Of a stretch of 64,000 nt of DNA, positions 15,968 to 24,326 are shown piece by piece; within the stretch, counting starts at the first letter, position 1; every line of letters starts with the position of its first letter. The stretch is from Paractinoplanes deccanensis (GTDB lineage Bacteria > Actinomycetota > Actinomycetes > Mycobacteriales > Micromonosporaceae). The stretch covers positions 1 through 64,000 of the forward strand of contig NZ_BOMI01000053.1 of NCBI RefSeq assembly GCF_016862115.1, read 5' to 3'. The notes under the pieces were generated by a model, which ran no database searches, was not told the origin of the DNA, and saw only the letters and a program-made list of their open reading frames with translations. Both the position numbers and the translations under genes were made by a program.

Positions 15968-16176
15968 GGGTGGTTCGCCAACGCGAACGCCTTCACGTGC
16001 GAAGCCGGCGTCGGCCCGGACTCCGCGGCCGCCATGCGCCGCGGGCTCGACCTGGGGTGATGGGCCTGTTGACCGCTGCTCGCGGCGATCGGCTGGCCGT
16101 TGCAGGCATCGACAAGGCATAGTGTGCCGCGGCGTCATTGGCCGACGTCGGCTGGTTGTGCGGAAGGTGGTTGGAC
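15968..16176. other. Intergenic stretch, no supported gene
   Basis: No ORF with coding character. GGAAGGTGG at about 16162-16170 is the likely ribosome binding site for the GTG at 16177. No repeat or RNA gene was recognised. Confidence 0.5.
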
Positions 16177-17271
16177 GTGACGACGCGCTTACGTGCTCGG
16201 TGGGGCCGGGCCGCGGCAATGATCGCGCTGGGCGGGGCCGCGCTCGTGGTGCCGGCGGCGCCCGTGGCGGCTGCTCCCTCGCCCGTCAGCATTGTGAGCG
16301 TGTCGGCCGAGAACGTGAAGCCGGGCGACAAGGTTCGCGTGAGGTTTCGCGTCACGAACACCGGGAGCCGGGCCGACACGGCCATCGTGGTGGTCGGTGG
16401 CGGCCTGGCGTGCATCGCCGGCTGCCGGGCGGAACCGAACCTCAAGGGCGGGCAGAGCCAGGACTTCCAGGCCACCGTCGTGGCACCCCAGGTCGGCCCG
16501 GGCGAGACTCTCGGCCTGAACATCTCGGTCGGCGTGCGGCTCGGCGGGCAGAACAGCTACGCCTTCAAGATGGTCTCCATCAGCGGCGCGGGGGCGCCGC
16601 AGCCCGAGGCGGCCAAGCCGCCGTCCGGCGTGGTCGCTGTGACCGGCCGGGTTCGCGACGGCAGTGGCAAGGCGCTCGCCGGCGCGGCCCTGACCGTCCG
16701 GGACAGCGCCGGGCACGAATACCGGACGACCAGCGACCGGAGCGGCCGGTTCTCCGTCAAGGCGGGGGCCGGCAGGACGATCGCCAAGGGCCGGATCACG
16801 GTCGTCGCGTCCCTGGACGGCTATCGCACCGCCCGCGCGACGGTGCAGGGCTCGGCCGGCGAGACCGCGACCGTGCGGCTGACCTTGGCCGCCGTGGCCA
16901 CGCCCGCCACGACCTCGCCGTCGCCGACCGCGACGGCGGCTGTGGACGAGGCTCCCGTGCCGGAGACGGTCGCATCCTCGGAGGCACCCCTCGCGCTCAA
17001 GACTGTCAGCGACGAGGGCAGCGGCCCGCTGCCCTTCGTCCTGGGCGGCCTGCTGGTCGCCGCCGGCCTGGGCGCGCTGGCCCTGCTGGTGGTCCGCCGC
17101 CGGAGGACGCCGGACATACCGGCTCCGCACCCGGCGGCGCAGGGCGGAGCGGGCGTGATCGACGCACCGACGGCGGTGCTGCACATGGGGCCGCCGACCG
17201 GCCGGTTCCCCGGCGCGTACGGCGCGAGCTCGCCGGGCGGCCACGATCCGCACGGCAGGCCGGCTCGCTGA
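16177..17271 (+). CDS. Cell-surface protein: CARDB-like and carboxypeptidase-regulatory-like domains, C-terminal anchor
   Basis: A 364-aa exported protein. The signal peptide is RARWGRAAAMIALGGAALVV then AxA (about residues 5-35). A beta domain follows (about 38-150: VSVSAENVKPGDKVRVRFRV and GLNISVGVRLGG), like additive CARDB-type adhesion domains. A carboxypeptidase-regulatory-like beta sandwich occupies about 160-240 (VTGRVRDGSGKALAGAALTV then TTSDRSGRFSVKA). A Thr/Pro/Ser linker and one membrane helix (about 285-305, followed by VVRRRRT) come last, with a cytoplasmic Gly/Pro-rich tail. GTG 16177 is chosen over 16138 because AAGGTGG sits 6 nt upstream and it yields a normal signal peptide. 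Likely a surface adhesin or scaffold; no enzyme motif. Confidence 0.8.
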   Translation: MTTRLRARWGRAAAMIALGGAALVVPAAPVAAAPSPVSIVSVSAENVKPGDKVRVRFRVTNTGSRADTAIVVVGGGLACIAGCRAEPNLKGGQSQDFQATVVAPQVGPGETLGLNISVGVRLGGQNSYAFKMVSISGAGAPQPEAAKPPSGVVAVTGRVRDGSGKALAGAALTVRDSAGHEYRTTSDRSGRFSVKAGAGRTIAKGRITVVASLDGYRTARATVQGSAGETATVRLTLAAVATPATTSPSPTATAAVDEAPVPETVASSEAPLALKTVSDEGSGPLPFVLGGLLVAAGLGALALLVVRRRRTPDIPAPHPAAQGGAGVIDAPTAVLHMGPPTGRFPGAYGASSPGGHDPHGRPAR

Positions 17272-17274
17272 CGT

Positions 17275-17297
17275 CCCGTCGCCGTCACTGAGACGGG
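17275..17297. terminator. Weak hairpin after the surface protein gene
   Basis: CCCGTC (17275-17280) can pair with GACGGG (17292-17297) across 11 nt, just after the stop codon. No U-tract. Possible terminator, weak. Confidence 0.25.
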
Positions 17298-17323
17298 TCG
17301 GCTCGATCATGCGTCGAAGGGTC

Positions 17324-17329
17324 TAGCAT
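17324..17329 (+). promoter_or_regulatory. -10 hexamer of a probable leaderless promoter (heptad protein)
   Basis: TAGCAT lies 6 nt before the GTG at 17336. Confidence 0.45.
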
Positions 17330-17335
17330 GGGCAG

Positions 17336-17716
17336 GTGGTGACCGAGCCCGGCGATGGCGACGAGCGGCGGGGTGAAGAGCGCGAGCGCACCCCCACCGC
17401 GCGGGAGGCGGCTGCCGATCGGCGGGATGCCCAGGCGGATCAGCGGGAGATCAACCTGGAGGGCCGTGACAGCGAAGCGCAGCGCCGAGAGTCGCTGCTT
17501 GTCCTGCGGGAACAAGCGGCGGACCGGCGTGATCGGTGGGCCGATCGGCGCGACGACGCCGCGGATGAGCGCGACGCCGTCGCCGACCTGCGCGCGGCCG
17601 AGGCCGACCGGCGGGACGCGGCCGCTGACGAGCGGGACCGGGTGGCCGACGCGCGGGAGCGGCTTGCCGATCAGCGTGAGATCGACGCTGAGCTCGGGCG
17701 CCAGGCACTTGACTAG
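17336..17716 (+). CDS. Small charged heptad-repeat protein (ADRRD repeats)
   Basis: A 126-aa protein that is almost only repeat. From residue 24 to the C-terminus it runs in unbroken seven-residue units of the form x-A-D-x-R-[DE]-x (AADRRDA, QADQREI, AADRRDR, WADRRDD, AADERDA, EADRRDA, VADARER, LADQREI), about 14 units with no insertion. This predicts one long, highly charged alpha helix or coiled coil, with Ala and sparse Leu/Val/Ile/Trp on one face. There is no signal peptide or membrane segment. Similar ADRRD heptads occur next to GGDEF or other signalling domains in actinomycetes, but here no such domain is attached. It is convergent with the polyprenyl synthase gene, 1 bp separating the stop codons. 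Function unknown. Confidence 0.75.
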   Translation: MVTEPGDGDERRGEERERTPTAREAAADRRDAQADQREINLEGRDSEAQRRESLLVLREQAADRRDRWADRRDDAADERDAVADLRAAEADRRDAAADERDRVADARERLADQREIDAELGRQALD

Positions 17717-17717
17717 G

Positions 17718-18776
17718 TCATAGCGCCCGGTCCACCGCGGCTTTGGCCAGGCCGGTGAGGGCCTCCGTGACAAAGGGCGGCAGCGGCGCTGCGGCGAGGG
17801 CGGTCAGTCCCGCTTCCGCCCGTACGCGGATCATCTGTTCGATCCGGTCGAGCGCGCCCGTCGCCTTGATGATGGACCGGAGCTCCTCGGCGCCGTCGGG
17901 GTCGAGGGACGGGTTGCCGAAGAGCTCCGCCAGGCGGGCCGCCTGGGCGCGGTCGGCGGCGTCGCGGGCCAGGGCCATCATCACCGTCATCTTGCCCTCG
18001 CGCAGGTCGTCCAGGGTGGACTTGCCGGTGACCGCGGGGTCGCCGAAGACGCCCAGGACGTCGTCGCGCAGCTGGAACGCGTCGCCGAGCGGGTCGCCGA
18101 ACTCGGTGAACGCCGCGTACAGCGCGTGCGGCGCACCCGCCAGGCACGCGCCGATCTGCAAGGGGCGGGTGACCGTGTAGCGGGCCGCCTTCATGCGGAT
18201 GACGGTCAGGGCGCTCGCCACCGAGCCGTCGCCGACGCCGGAGACGAGGTCGAGGTACTGGCCGGCGATGACTTCGGTGCGCATGAGGGCGAACGCCGCG
18301 TACCCCTGATGGATCTGCCGGGGTGGCAGGCCGCACTCGTGGAACATCTGCTCGGCCCAGGCGGCGCACAGATCGCCGCAGAGCAGGGCGGTGTTGCGGC
18401 CGAACGCGAGCGAGTCGCCCCGCCACGCGTGGCGGTCGTGCAGGGTGGCGAAGAGGCGGTGCATGGACGGCTGGCCGCGCCGCCGGTCGCTGCCGTCGAT
18501 GATGTCGTCGTGGATGAGCGCGAAGGCGTGGAACAGCTCCAGCGCCGCCGCGGCCCGGATCACCTCGGGGCAGTCCTCGCCCCCGCCGCCGCGCCAGCCC
18601 CAGTAGCAGAAGGTGGGGCGCAGGCGCTTGCCGCCGGCCAGGACGAAGCGGCGCAGTGAGTCGAGGGCGCCGCGTGGGGCGCCGTCCGGCCACGCCGGGT
18701 CCTGGCGGTCGATGAACTCGGCGAGGGCGGTGTCGAAGCGCCCGCTCAGGGGCAGGCGCGTTGCCTGGAGCGTCAT
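17718..18776 (-). CDS. Polyprenyl diphosphate synthase (trans-isoprenyl, GGPP/FPP synthase-like)
   Basis: A 352-aa soluble enzyme that condenses isopentenyl diphosphate with allylic diphosphates. The first Asp-rich motif is IHDDIIDGSD (about residues 95-104) after ELFHAFAL, and the second is QLRDDVLGVFGD. GGKRLRP near residue 55 binds the diphosphate, and KST/GKST-like residues precede the C-terminal helices. Bulky residues before the first motif suggest a C15-C20 product, but length cannot be fixed by eye. The ATG at 18776 (MTLQATRLPLSG) overlaps the stop of the phosphatase gene as ATGA, so this is the last, translationally coupled gene of the ebo-like operon. It would supply the prenyl donor for the UbiA-like EboC, which is inference. 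Confidence 0.93.
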   Translation of the reverse strand: MTLQATRLPLSGRFDTALAEFIDRQDPAWPDGAPRGALDSLRRFVLAGGKRLRPTFCYWGWRGGGGEDCPEVIRAAAALELFHAFALIHDDIIDGSDRRRGQPSMHRLFATLHDRHAWRGDSLAFGRNTALLCGDLCAAWAEQMFHECGLPPRQIHQGYAAFALMRTEVIAGQYLDLVSGVGDGSVASALTVIRMKAARYTVTRPLQIGACLAGAPHALYAAFTEFGDPLGDAFQLRDDVLGVFGDPAVTGKSTLDDLREGKMTVMMALARDAADRAQAARLAELFGNPSLDPDGAEELRSIIKATGALDRIEQMIRVRAEAGLTALAAAPLPPFVTEALTGLAKAAVDRAL

Positions 18777-20143
18777 GACGCCAGGCCCGCGAGCGACAGC
18801 AGCAGGGCCTTCACCTCCGTGGCGGCGATCTCGTGCCGCACGGCGGACGGGTCGGAACACAACAGCACCGGTCCGTCGTTCGGATCGTCGGGCAACCGGC
18901 CGTGCGACCCGCGCACGGCGCGCGCTCCCGCGTCGAGGCCGACCACGTCCATCACGTACCGCAGGCCCAGCTTCTTGCGGGCCACGGCGGTGACCGCGCG
19001 GCGCCGGGCGGCGGACGGGTTGGCCGGGTCGAAGAAGAGCTCCGCCGGGTCGTACCCCGGCTTGCGGTGGATCTCGACGACCCGGGCGAAGTCGGGCGCC
19101 GCCGCGTCGTCGAGCCAGTAGTAGTACGTGAACCAGGAGTCCGGTGATGCCACCAATACGAGGTCACCCGCTCTCGAGTGGTCGAGTCCGTACTCCGGCT
19201 TCTCCGCTTCGGTGAGGACCCGGTCGACGCCCGGGAGCGCCGCGCAGAGCTTGGCGACCGCGGCGACGTCGGCGGGGTCCCGCACGTACACGTGGGCCAC
19301 CTGATGGTCGGCCACGGCGAAGGCCCGCGACGTCCACGGATCCAGATACTCCATGCCGTCCTGGGTGTGTACCTCCAGCAATCCCTCGGTACGCAGCATG
19401 CGGTTCACGTCGACCGGCCGGCTCACGTCCGTGATCCCGTACTCGGAGAGCGCCACCACCGTGATGCCCTTGGCCGCCGCGTCGTCGAGCAGCGGCGCCA
19501 GCACCTTGTCGAGCGCCGTCGCGGCCGCGGCGGAACGGGTGTCGGACGGCCCGTACCGCTGCAGGTCGTAGTCGAGATGGGGCACGTAGACCAGCGTGAG
19601 ATCGGGCTCGCGGGTGCGCAGCAGGTGCCGGGCGGCGTTGACGATCCACTGCGACGACGGCATGCCCGCGCCCGGGCCCCAATAGGTGAACAGCGGGAAC
19701 GTCGGCAGCTCGTCGTGCAGCGAGGGCGGATACGTGTAGCAGTCCGGCTCCTTGCGCCCGTCCGCGCGGTAGATCGGCCGTGGCGTGATGGTCCAGTCGA
19801 CGCGCGCGCCCATCGCGTACCACCAGCAGACGTTGGCGACCGTGTAGTCCGGGCGGACCCGCCGCGCCGCGTCCCAGACCTTCTCGCCGCCGACGAGCGC
19901 GTTGTGCTGGCGCCAGAGGAACACCTCGCCGAGATCCCGGAAGTACCACCCGTTGCCGACGATGCCGTGCTCGGACGGCAGCGCGCCGGTCAGGAACGTG
20001 GACTGCACCGAGCAGGTGACGGCCGGCAGCACCGTGCCCAGCTGTGCCTGGAAGCCCCGCGCGGCAAGGGATCGCAACCGGGGCATGTGCGCCAGCAGGC
20101 GCGGTGTCAGCCCGACGACGTCGAGCACCAGCAGTTTGCTCAT
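18773..20143 (-). CDS. eboF: Alkaline phosphatase / nucleotide pyrophosphatase family protein (EboF-like)
   Basis: A 456-aa metalloenzyme of the alkaline phosphatase superfamily. Asp8 (LLVLDVVGL) and Thr43 (PAVTCSVQSTFLTG) fit the first metal ligand and nucleophile, followed by LPSEHGIVGNGWYF. Further ligands lie in YVPHLDYDLQRYGP, SEYGITDV and ADHQVAHV. These features match type I phosphodiesterase/nucleotide pyrophosphatases, which are part of ebo clusters as EboF. There is no signal peptide, so it should act in the cytoplasm. It overlaps eboE at its start and the prenyl synthase at its end by 4 nt each. The substrate in this operon is unknown; a phosphorylated or diphosphate intermediate is likely. 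Confidence 0.88.
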   Translation of the reverse strand: MSKLLVLDVVGLTPRLLAHMPRLRSLAARGFQAQLGTVLPAVTCSVQSTFLTGALPSEHGIVGNGWYFRDLGEVFLWRQHNALVGGEKVWDAARRVRPDYTVANVCWWYAMGARVDWTITPRPIYRADGRKEPDCYTYPPSLHDELPTFPLFTYWGPGAGMPSSQWIVNAARHLLRTREPDLTLVYVPHLDYDLQRYGPSDTRSAAAATALDKVLAPLLDDAAAKGITVVALSEYGITDVSRPVDVNRMLRTEGLLEVHTQDGMEYLDPWTSRAFAVADHQVAHVYVRDPADVAAVAKLCAALPGVDRVLTEAEKPEYGLDHSRAGDLVLVASPDSWFTYYYWLDDAAAPDFARVVEIHRKPGYDPAELFFDPANPSAARRRAVTAVARKKLGLRYVMDVVGLDAGARAVRGSHGRLPDDPNDGPVLLCSDPSAVRHEIAATEVKALLLSLAGLAS

Positions 20144-21249
20144 CGTGCCACCCCCGCACTCGAGAGCAGGTCCCCGGCGAACGCGACCTCGGCCGCGATC
20201 CCGTCCGCCAGTCCCGCGTCATCCTTGGGGCGCTGCGATTCCGGCAGCACGCCCCACGTGTACGTCTCGACGTCGAAGTGCTCGCACCGCGGCCCCGGCG
20301 CGGTCAGCAGGTGGCGCAGGGCCTCCCGGATCACCGGCACCGTCGACGTCAGCGGCGCGACCGGCGTGGCGTGCAACGGCACGTGGTAATGGATCCGCCA
20401 CGGTCCGGGCAGCCCGCGGTCGAGCGCCTCGTCGAGGTCGTCGGCCGCCTCGCCCAGCGCCGAGCGGGTCTGATGCAGGAACCTCTGCTCCACGTACGCC
20501 CGGAGCACGTCCTCGGCCGCAACCGGGTCGTCCGCCTGGAGCGCCGCGGAGACCTGCACCTTGACCACCGGAACACCGGCCGCCCGCAGCCTTTGCAGGG
20601 CCCCCGCGGGCTCCTCCCAGGCGCATGCGAGGTGCGCCAGGTCGAGGCAGACGCCCAGCCACCGCGTGTCCACCCCGGCGAGCAGCGAGGCCGCCTGCGT
20701 GGTGTTCTCGATGAGGCACCCCGGCTCGGGCTCGAAGCCGACGCGGATCGTCCGCCCGGTCTCGCCGGCGATCCGGTCGAGCCCCCGTGCGAGCTCGTCC
20801 AGGTGCCGCGAGGCGGCCGAGGCGCGCTCGGCGTCCCACGGGGTGCGCCACGCCAGCGGCAGCGACGACACCGAGCCGTACGAGGCCCTGTCCGGCATCA
20901 GATCGGCCAGGACCCGCGCGCAGTCCAGGGTGTAGTCGAGCCGTTCGCGCTCGGTCCAGTCGGGGTAGTAGACGGCGTGCTTCACCACGGGCGCCTGGAA
21001 CGCCTCGTACGGAAATCCGTTGAGGGTCACCACCTCCAGGCCGCGCGCGTCGAGCTCGGTGCGCAGCCGCTTGCGCTTGCCGGGATCGGCGGCGAGCTCG
21101 GCGGCGGCCGGCGCGGCCAGCCACAGCCCGAGGCCCAGCACGTCGGACTTGAGCCTGCGGCGGATCGGCAGGGCGTACGTGTCGAGCTGGCCGATGATGC
21201 CGTCGAGGTCCTCGGCCGGGTGCACATTGGTGCAGTAGCTCAGATGCAT
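20140..21249 (-). CDS. eboE: Metabolite traffic protein EboE (TIM-barrel, xylose-isomerase-like)
   Basis: A 369-aa protein of the sugar phosphate isomerase/AP endonuclease 2-like TIM-barrel fold. It opens with MHLSYCTNVHPAEDLDGII, the characteristic EboE N-terminus, and has LEVVTLNGFPYEAF, VGFEPEPGCLIEN, CLDLAHLACAWE, and the C-terminal FDVETYTWGVLP. Asp, His and Glu residues in these strands fit metal binding. ATG 21249 is chosen for that N-terminus and for GGAGG 7 nt upstream; it shares one base with the stop of the TatD gene (TGATG). In other bacteria ebo genes move secondary metabolites such as scytonemin precursors to the periplasm. A second TIM-barrel paralogue is encoded in the same operon (22669-23493). 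Confidence 0.9.
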   Translation of the reverse strand: MHLSYCTNVHPAEDLDGIIGQLDTYALPIRRRLKSDVLGLGLWLAAPAAAELAADPGKRKRLRTELDARGLEVVTLNGFPYEAFQAPVVKHAVYYPDWTERERLDYTLDCARVLADLMPDRASYGSVSSLPLAWRTPWDAERASAASRHLDELARGLDRIAGETGRTIRVGFEPEPGCLIENTTQAASLLAGVDTRWLGVCLDLAHLACAWEEPAGALQRLRAAGVPVVKVQVSAALQADDPVAAEDVLRAYVEQRFLHQTRSALGEAADDLDEALDRGLPGPWRIHYHVPLHATPVAPLTSTVPVIREALRHLLTAPGPRCEHFDVETYTWGVLPESQRPKDDAGLADGIAAEVAFAGDLLSSAGVAR

Positions 21250-22100
21250 CAGCTGCCTCCGCGCAGGATCGAGTTGCCGGCGAACGTCGCCTCGGTGCCC
21301 GCGGCGTCGGAGAGGTCGAGCCGCCCCGACTGCGCGTAGAACGCGACCGGGTTGCGCCATAGCACCTGGTCGACGTCGTCGGCGGAGAAGCCGCCGGCCA
21401 GCATCGCCTCGCCGGTCCTGAGCGTCAGCAGCGGATCCGAGCGCCCCCAGTCGGCGGCCGAGTTGACGAGCACGCGCTCCGTCCCGTACTTGCGCAGGAT
21501 CTCCACCATGCGGTCCGGGGACATCTTGGTGTCCGGGTAGATGGAGAAGCCCATCCACACCCCGGCGTCGCGGGCCGGCTCGACGGTCACCTCGTTGAGA
21601 TGGTCGAGCGCCACGCGGCCCGGGTCGATGCCCGACTCCTTGACGACGTCGAGGCTGCGCAGTGTGCCGCGCGCCTTGTCCCGGTGCGGCGTGTGCACCA
21701 GCGCGGGCAGGTCGTGGTCGAGCGCCAGGGCGAGCTGCGCGGCGAAGACCTCGTCCTCGGCGGGCGTCATCGAGTCGTACCCGATCTCACCGACCGCGAC
21801 GACACCGTCCTTGGCCAGATAGCGGGGCAGCAGATCGAGCACCGGGCGGCACCGCGGATCGTTGGCCTCCTTGGGATTGAGCGCGATCGTGGCGTGATGC
21901 CGGATGCCGAACTGGGAGGCGCGGAACGGCTCCCAGCCGATGATCGAGTCGAAGTAGTCGGTGAACGAGCCGGGGTTCGTGCGCGGCTGGCCGAGCCAGA
22001 ACGCGGGCTCCACCACGGCGCGCACCCCGGCCTCGGCCATGCGCTGATAGTCGTCGGTGGTGCGTGAGGTCATGTGGATGTGCGGATCGAAGATGCGCAT
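21249..22100 (-). CDS. eboB: TatD-family metal-dependent hydrolase (EboB-like)
   Basis: A 283-aa amidohydrolase-fold protein. It starts MRIFDPHIHMTSR with the HxH metal pair and continues with VVAVGEIGYDSMTPAEDEVF (bridging Glu), PALVHTPH, VALDHLNE and VLVNSAADWGRSDPL, which supplies the Asp. The pattern is that of the TatD branch found in ebo clusters rather than DNase TatD. The ATG at 22100 shares one base with the eboA stop (TGATG) and has an AGGAGG-like sequence just upstream. The substrate is unknown. Adjacent coupling to eboA and eboE fixes the cluster identity. Confidence 0.9.
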   Translation of the reverse strand: MRIFDPHIHMTSRTTDDYQRMAEAGVRAVVEPAFWLGQPRTNPGSFTDYFDSIIGWEPFRASQFGIRHHATIALNPKEANDPRCRPVLDLLPRYLAKDGVVAVGEIGYDSMTPAEDEVFAAQLALALDHDLPALVHTPHRDKARGTLRSLDVVKESGIDPGRVALDHLNEVTVEPARDAGVWMGFSIYPDTKMSPDRMVEILRKYGTERVLVNSAADWGRSDPLLTLRTGEAMLAGGFSADDVDQVLWRNPVAFYAQSGRLDLSDAAGTEATFAGNSILRGGS

Positions 22101-22672
22101 CAGGCCTCCTTCAGCTGATCGAGCAGGGCGAGCGCGTCGGGCGGCATGTCGCGGCCGGCGGCGTGACGTTCGAGGGCGAAGGCGCGCAGCATCGCGCCGA
22201 GCTGGTCGTCGGCGCGCTCGGTGAGGCGGTGCACGGACTTCAGCGGTACGCCCATGAAGACGCACTTGAGCACCGCCTGCCGCCACGCCTCCTGGCCGAG
22301 ACGGTCGCTGTACGGCCCCAGGGCCGCCGCCACGAGCCGGGTGTCGTTGGTGCGCAACGCATCCTCGAGCAGCGGCACACCGGCGTCGCCGATCGGCAGC
22401 AGCGGCAGGGCCTTGAGCACGGCCAGCTTCTCGGCCGTGTCCCCGTAGCGGTAGACGTCGGCCACCTGCTCGGGCGGCAGGAACGCGAGCAGCAGCGCGC
22501 GGGCGGCCTCATCGGCCGTCCAGCCGTCGGTCAGCGGGCCGCGCCCGTAACGCCGGCCGGCGGCGGGGAAGAGAGCGGCGACGGCGCCCGGGTCGTCGGC
22601 GGCGCGCTGCAGGTCCTCGGTCACTTTCTCGTCGCCGCCGAGCGCGGCCCGCAGGTCGTCCAATGTGGTCAT
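22100..22672 (-). CDS. eboA: EboA domain-containing protein
   Basis: A 190-aa, mainly helical protein. The pattern TLDDLRAALG, TADEAARALLLAFLP, FPAAGRRYGR, EKLAVLKALPLLP, LLEDALRTNDTRLVAAALGP, QAVLKCVFMGVPL and RFA-like LRAFALERHAAGR matches the EboA family, whose role is undefined but which marks ebo metabolite-traffic clusters. No signal peptide or membrane helix. The ATG at 22672 overlaps the stop of the isomerase gene (ATGA). Translation from further upstream in the same frame is antisense-like low-complexity sequence and was rejected. Confidence 0.9.
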   Translation of the reverse strand: MTTLDDLRAALGGDEKVTEDLQRAADDPGAVAALFPAAGRRYGRGPLTDGWTADEAARALLLAFLPPEQVADVYRYGDTAEKLAVLKALPLLPIGDAGVPLLEDALRTNDTRLVAAALGPYSDRLGQEAWRQAVLKCVFMGVPLKSVHRLTERADDQLGAMLRAFALERHAAGRDMPPDALALLDQLKEA

Positions 22673-23493
22673 GCGACTCCTCCTCGTGCTTCCTCGGCCG
22701 CCTTGCGCAGGAAGTCCAGGGACTGCGCCGCGATCGTGGGCGCGGCGTGCGAGTGGCGGGGCAGCTCCACCGAGACGAGCCCGGGGTAGCCCGCCAGCGC
22801 CGCGAGCACGGGCGGGAAGTCGATCTCGCCGTCGCCGAACTCGAGATGCTCGTGCGTGCCGCGGCGCATGTCGTCGATCTGCACGTTGACGAGATGCTCC
22901 GAGACCGCACGCACACAGTCCGGCACCGGCATCGGCTCCAGGCAGCGGCAGTGACCGATGTCGAGCGTGATGCCGAAGCCCGGCGGCCGGCCCAGAGCGT
23001 CGTACAGCCGCCGCCAGTCCGCGATGTCGTTGACCAGCATGCCGGGCTCCGGCTCGAAGCCGAGCGTCACGTCGTTCGCCGCGGCGAACTCGACGATCTC
23101 GGCGCAGCCGGCGACGAGACGGTCCCAGCGCTCGGGGGCGCCGATGCCGGCCCAGAACGAGACGGCCTCCGCGCCCAGATCCGCGCCCACCCGCACGGCG
23201 CGGCGCAGATATTCGAGGCGGAGAGCCGGATCGTCGTCCATCAAGGTGGGGGAGTGCTTGCGCCACGGGTCCAGCAGAAAGCGGGCGCCGGTCTCGATGA
23301 CGACGGCGAGGTTGTGCTTCTCCAGGTCCCTGGCCACGGCCGCGGTGCGCCTGGCCAGATCGGCGCCGAACGGGTCGAGATGGTTGGTGTCCAAGGTGAG
23401 GGCGACGCCGTCGTAGCCGAGGTCGGCGATGACGGCCAGCGCCTCGGGCAGGCGGTGGTTGGTGAAGCCGTTCGTGCCGTAGCCGAATCTCAT
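22669..23493 (-). CDS. Sugar phosphate isomerase/epimerase (TIM barrel)
   Basis: A 274-aa TIM-barrel protein of the AP endonuclease 2/xylose-isomerase-like superfamily. It begins MRFGYGTNGFTNHRL and has VALTLDTNHLDPFG, VVIETGARFLLDP, LGFEPEPGMLVNDI, GITLDIGHCRCLEP, VNVQIDDMRRGTHEHLEFG and VSVELPRHSHAAP, with Glu, Asp, His and Glu metal ligands in order. It shares the GFEPEPG strand with EboE and seems to be its shorter paralogue. Related genes lie in some actinobacterial ebo-like and inositol clusters. With inositol phosphate synthase in the same operon, a cyclitol or inosose substrate is plausible but inferred. Confidence 0.85.
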   Translation of the reverse strand: MRFGYGTNGFTNHRLPEALAVIADLGYDGVALTLDTNHLDPFGADLARRTAAVARDLEKHNLAVVIETGARFLLDPWRKHSPTLMDDDPALRLEYLRRAVRVGADLGAEAVSFWAGIGAPERWDRLVAGCAEIVEFAAANDVTLGFEPEPGMLVNDIADWRRLYDALGRPPGFGITLDIGHCRCLEPMPVPDCVRAVSEHLVNVQIDDMRRGTHEHLEFGDGEIDFPPVLAALAGYPGLVSVELPRHSHAAPTIAAQSLDFLRKAAEEARGGVA

Positions 23494-24326
23494 GTCGGTG
23501 ACACCTTTCGCGCCAGGCGGCGGGCGAGCGGGGCGATCAGGGCGACAGCGAGGCCGTGCGCGGGGGCGCCGGCCCGTGCGGTCAGGGCGCCCTGGAGCTG
23601 GGGGAGCTCGGTGATGCCGGCGCCCACCGCGGCTCGGATGTGGCCGGCGTCGGGGCTTCTCGCGGCGGTGAGTTGCGCGCGGCCGTAGCCGGCCAGGTAC
23701 CAGGCGGACAGGGCCGCCGCTGCCACCGAGAAGCGGCTGGTCGTCGCGGCCACCCCTACGGTCCCGGCGAGCGTCGACAACGGCACAGCCGCCGTAGTCC
23801 CCGACACCTCATGCCGCGACAACGCCGTCACCGTGTACGTGTGCGCCGCGACGGTGAGCGCCGGCGGCACGGCCCGCCGCACGGGCCCGCCGCTCGCGCC
23901 CAGCAGCACGTCGAGGCCCCGGCAGACCGCCATGACGGCCGGCCCGGCCGCGGTGTTCTTCGCCCACAGGTCGTACGCCCACACCGCACCCGCCAGCGGC
24001 GCGGCGACGGCGACGGCTCGCCGGCCGCCCGCCAGCGCGGCCACGCCGACCCCGGCGGCGGTCAGCCCGGCGGCCGTCAGCACGGCGTGCCGCGGCTTCA
24101 CCCGGCCGGACGGGATCGGCCGCCGGGGACGCTCGCGGGCGTCGAGCTCGCGGTCGGCCCAGTCGTTGGCGGCCATCCCGGCCCAGTAGAGCAGGACCGA
24201 CGCCGCGGCCAGGCCCGCCGTCGACCGGCGCAGCGCGCCCGCGGCGGCCGCGCCCGCGACCACGTCGCCGGGCACCGAGAGGGCGGCCGGCGCCCGGACG
24301 AGCTCGGCCAGGTCACGCAGCCCCAT
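23490..24326 (-). CDS. eboC: UbiA-like prenyltransferase EboC
   Basis: A 278-aa membrane protein with about eight hydrophobic helices. The first Asp-rich loop, AANDWADRELDARERPRRP (about residues 52-70), is the UbiA NDxxDxxxD motif followed by the usual RPIPSG. The second Asp-rich motif of true UbiA enzymes is replaced by CRGLDVLLGASGG, as seen in the EboC branch. It should bind a prenyl diphosphate and transfer the chain to a polar acceptor at the membrane. It overlaps the MIPS gene by 14 nt and the isomerase by 4 nt. The prenyl donor may come from the polyprenyl synthase at the operon end. Confidence 0.88.
   Translation of the reverse strand: MGLRDLAELVRAPAALSVPGDVVAGAAAAGALRRSTAGLAAASVLLYWAGMAANDWADRELDARERPRRPIPSGRVKPRHAVLTAAGLTAAGVGVAALAGGRRAVAVAAPLAGAVWAYDLWAKNTAAGPAVMAVCRGLDVLLGASGGPVRRAVPPALTVAAHTYTVTALSRHEVSGTTAAVPLSTLAGTVGVAATTSRFSVAAAALSAWYLAGYGRAQLTAARSPDAGHIRAAVGAGITELPQLQGALTARAGAPAHGLAVALIAPLARRLARKVSPT

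Noticed and set aside
15968-16137. Possible small ORF after the HAD gene (reads NANAFTCEAGVGPDSAAAMRR)
   Set aside because: No start codon with a ribosome binding site and no recognisable relative; too short to support.
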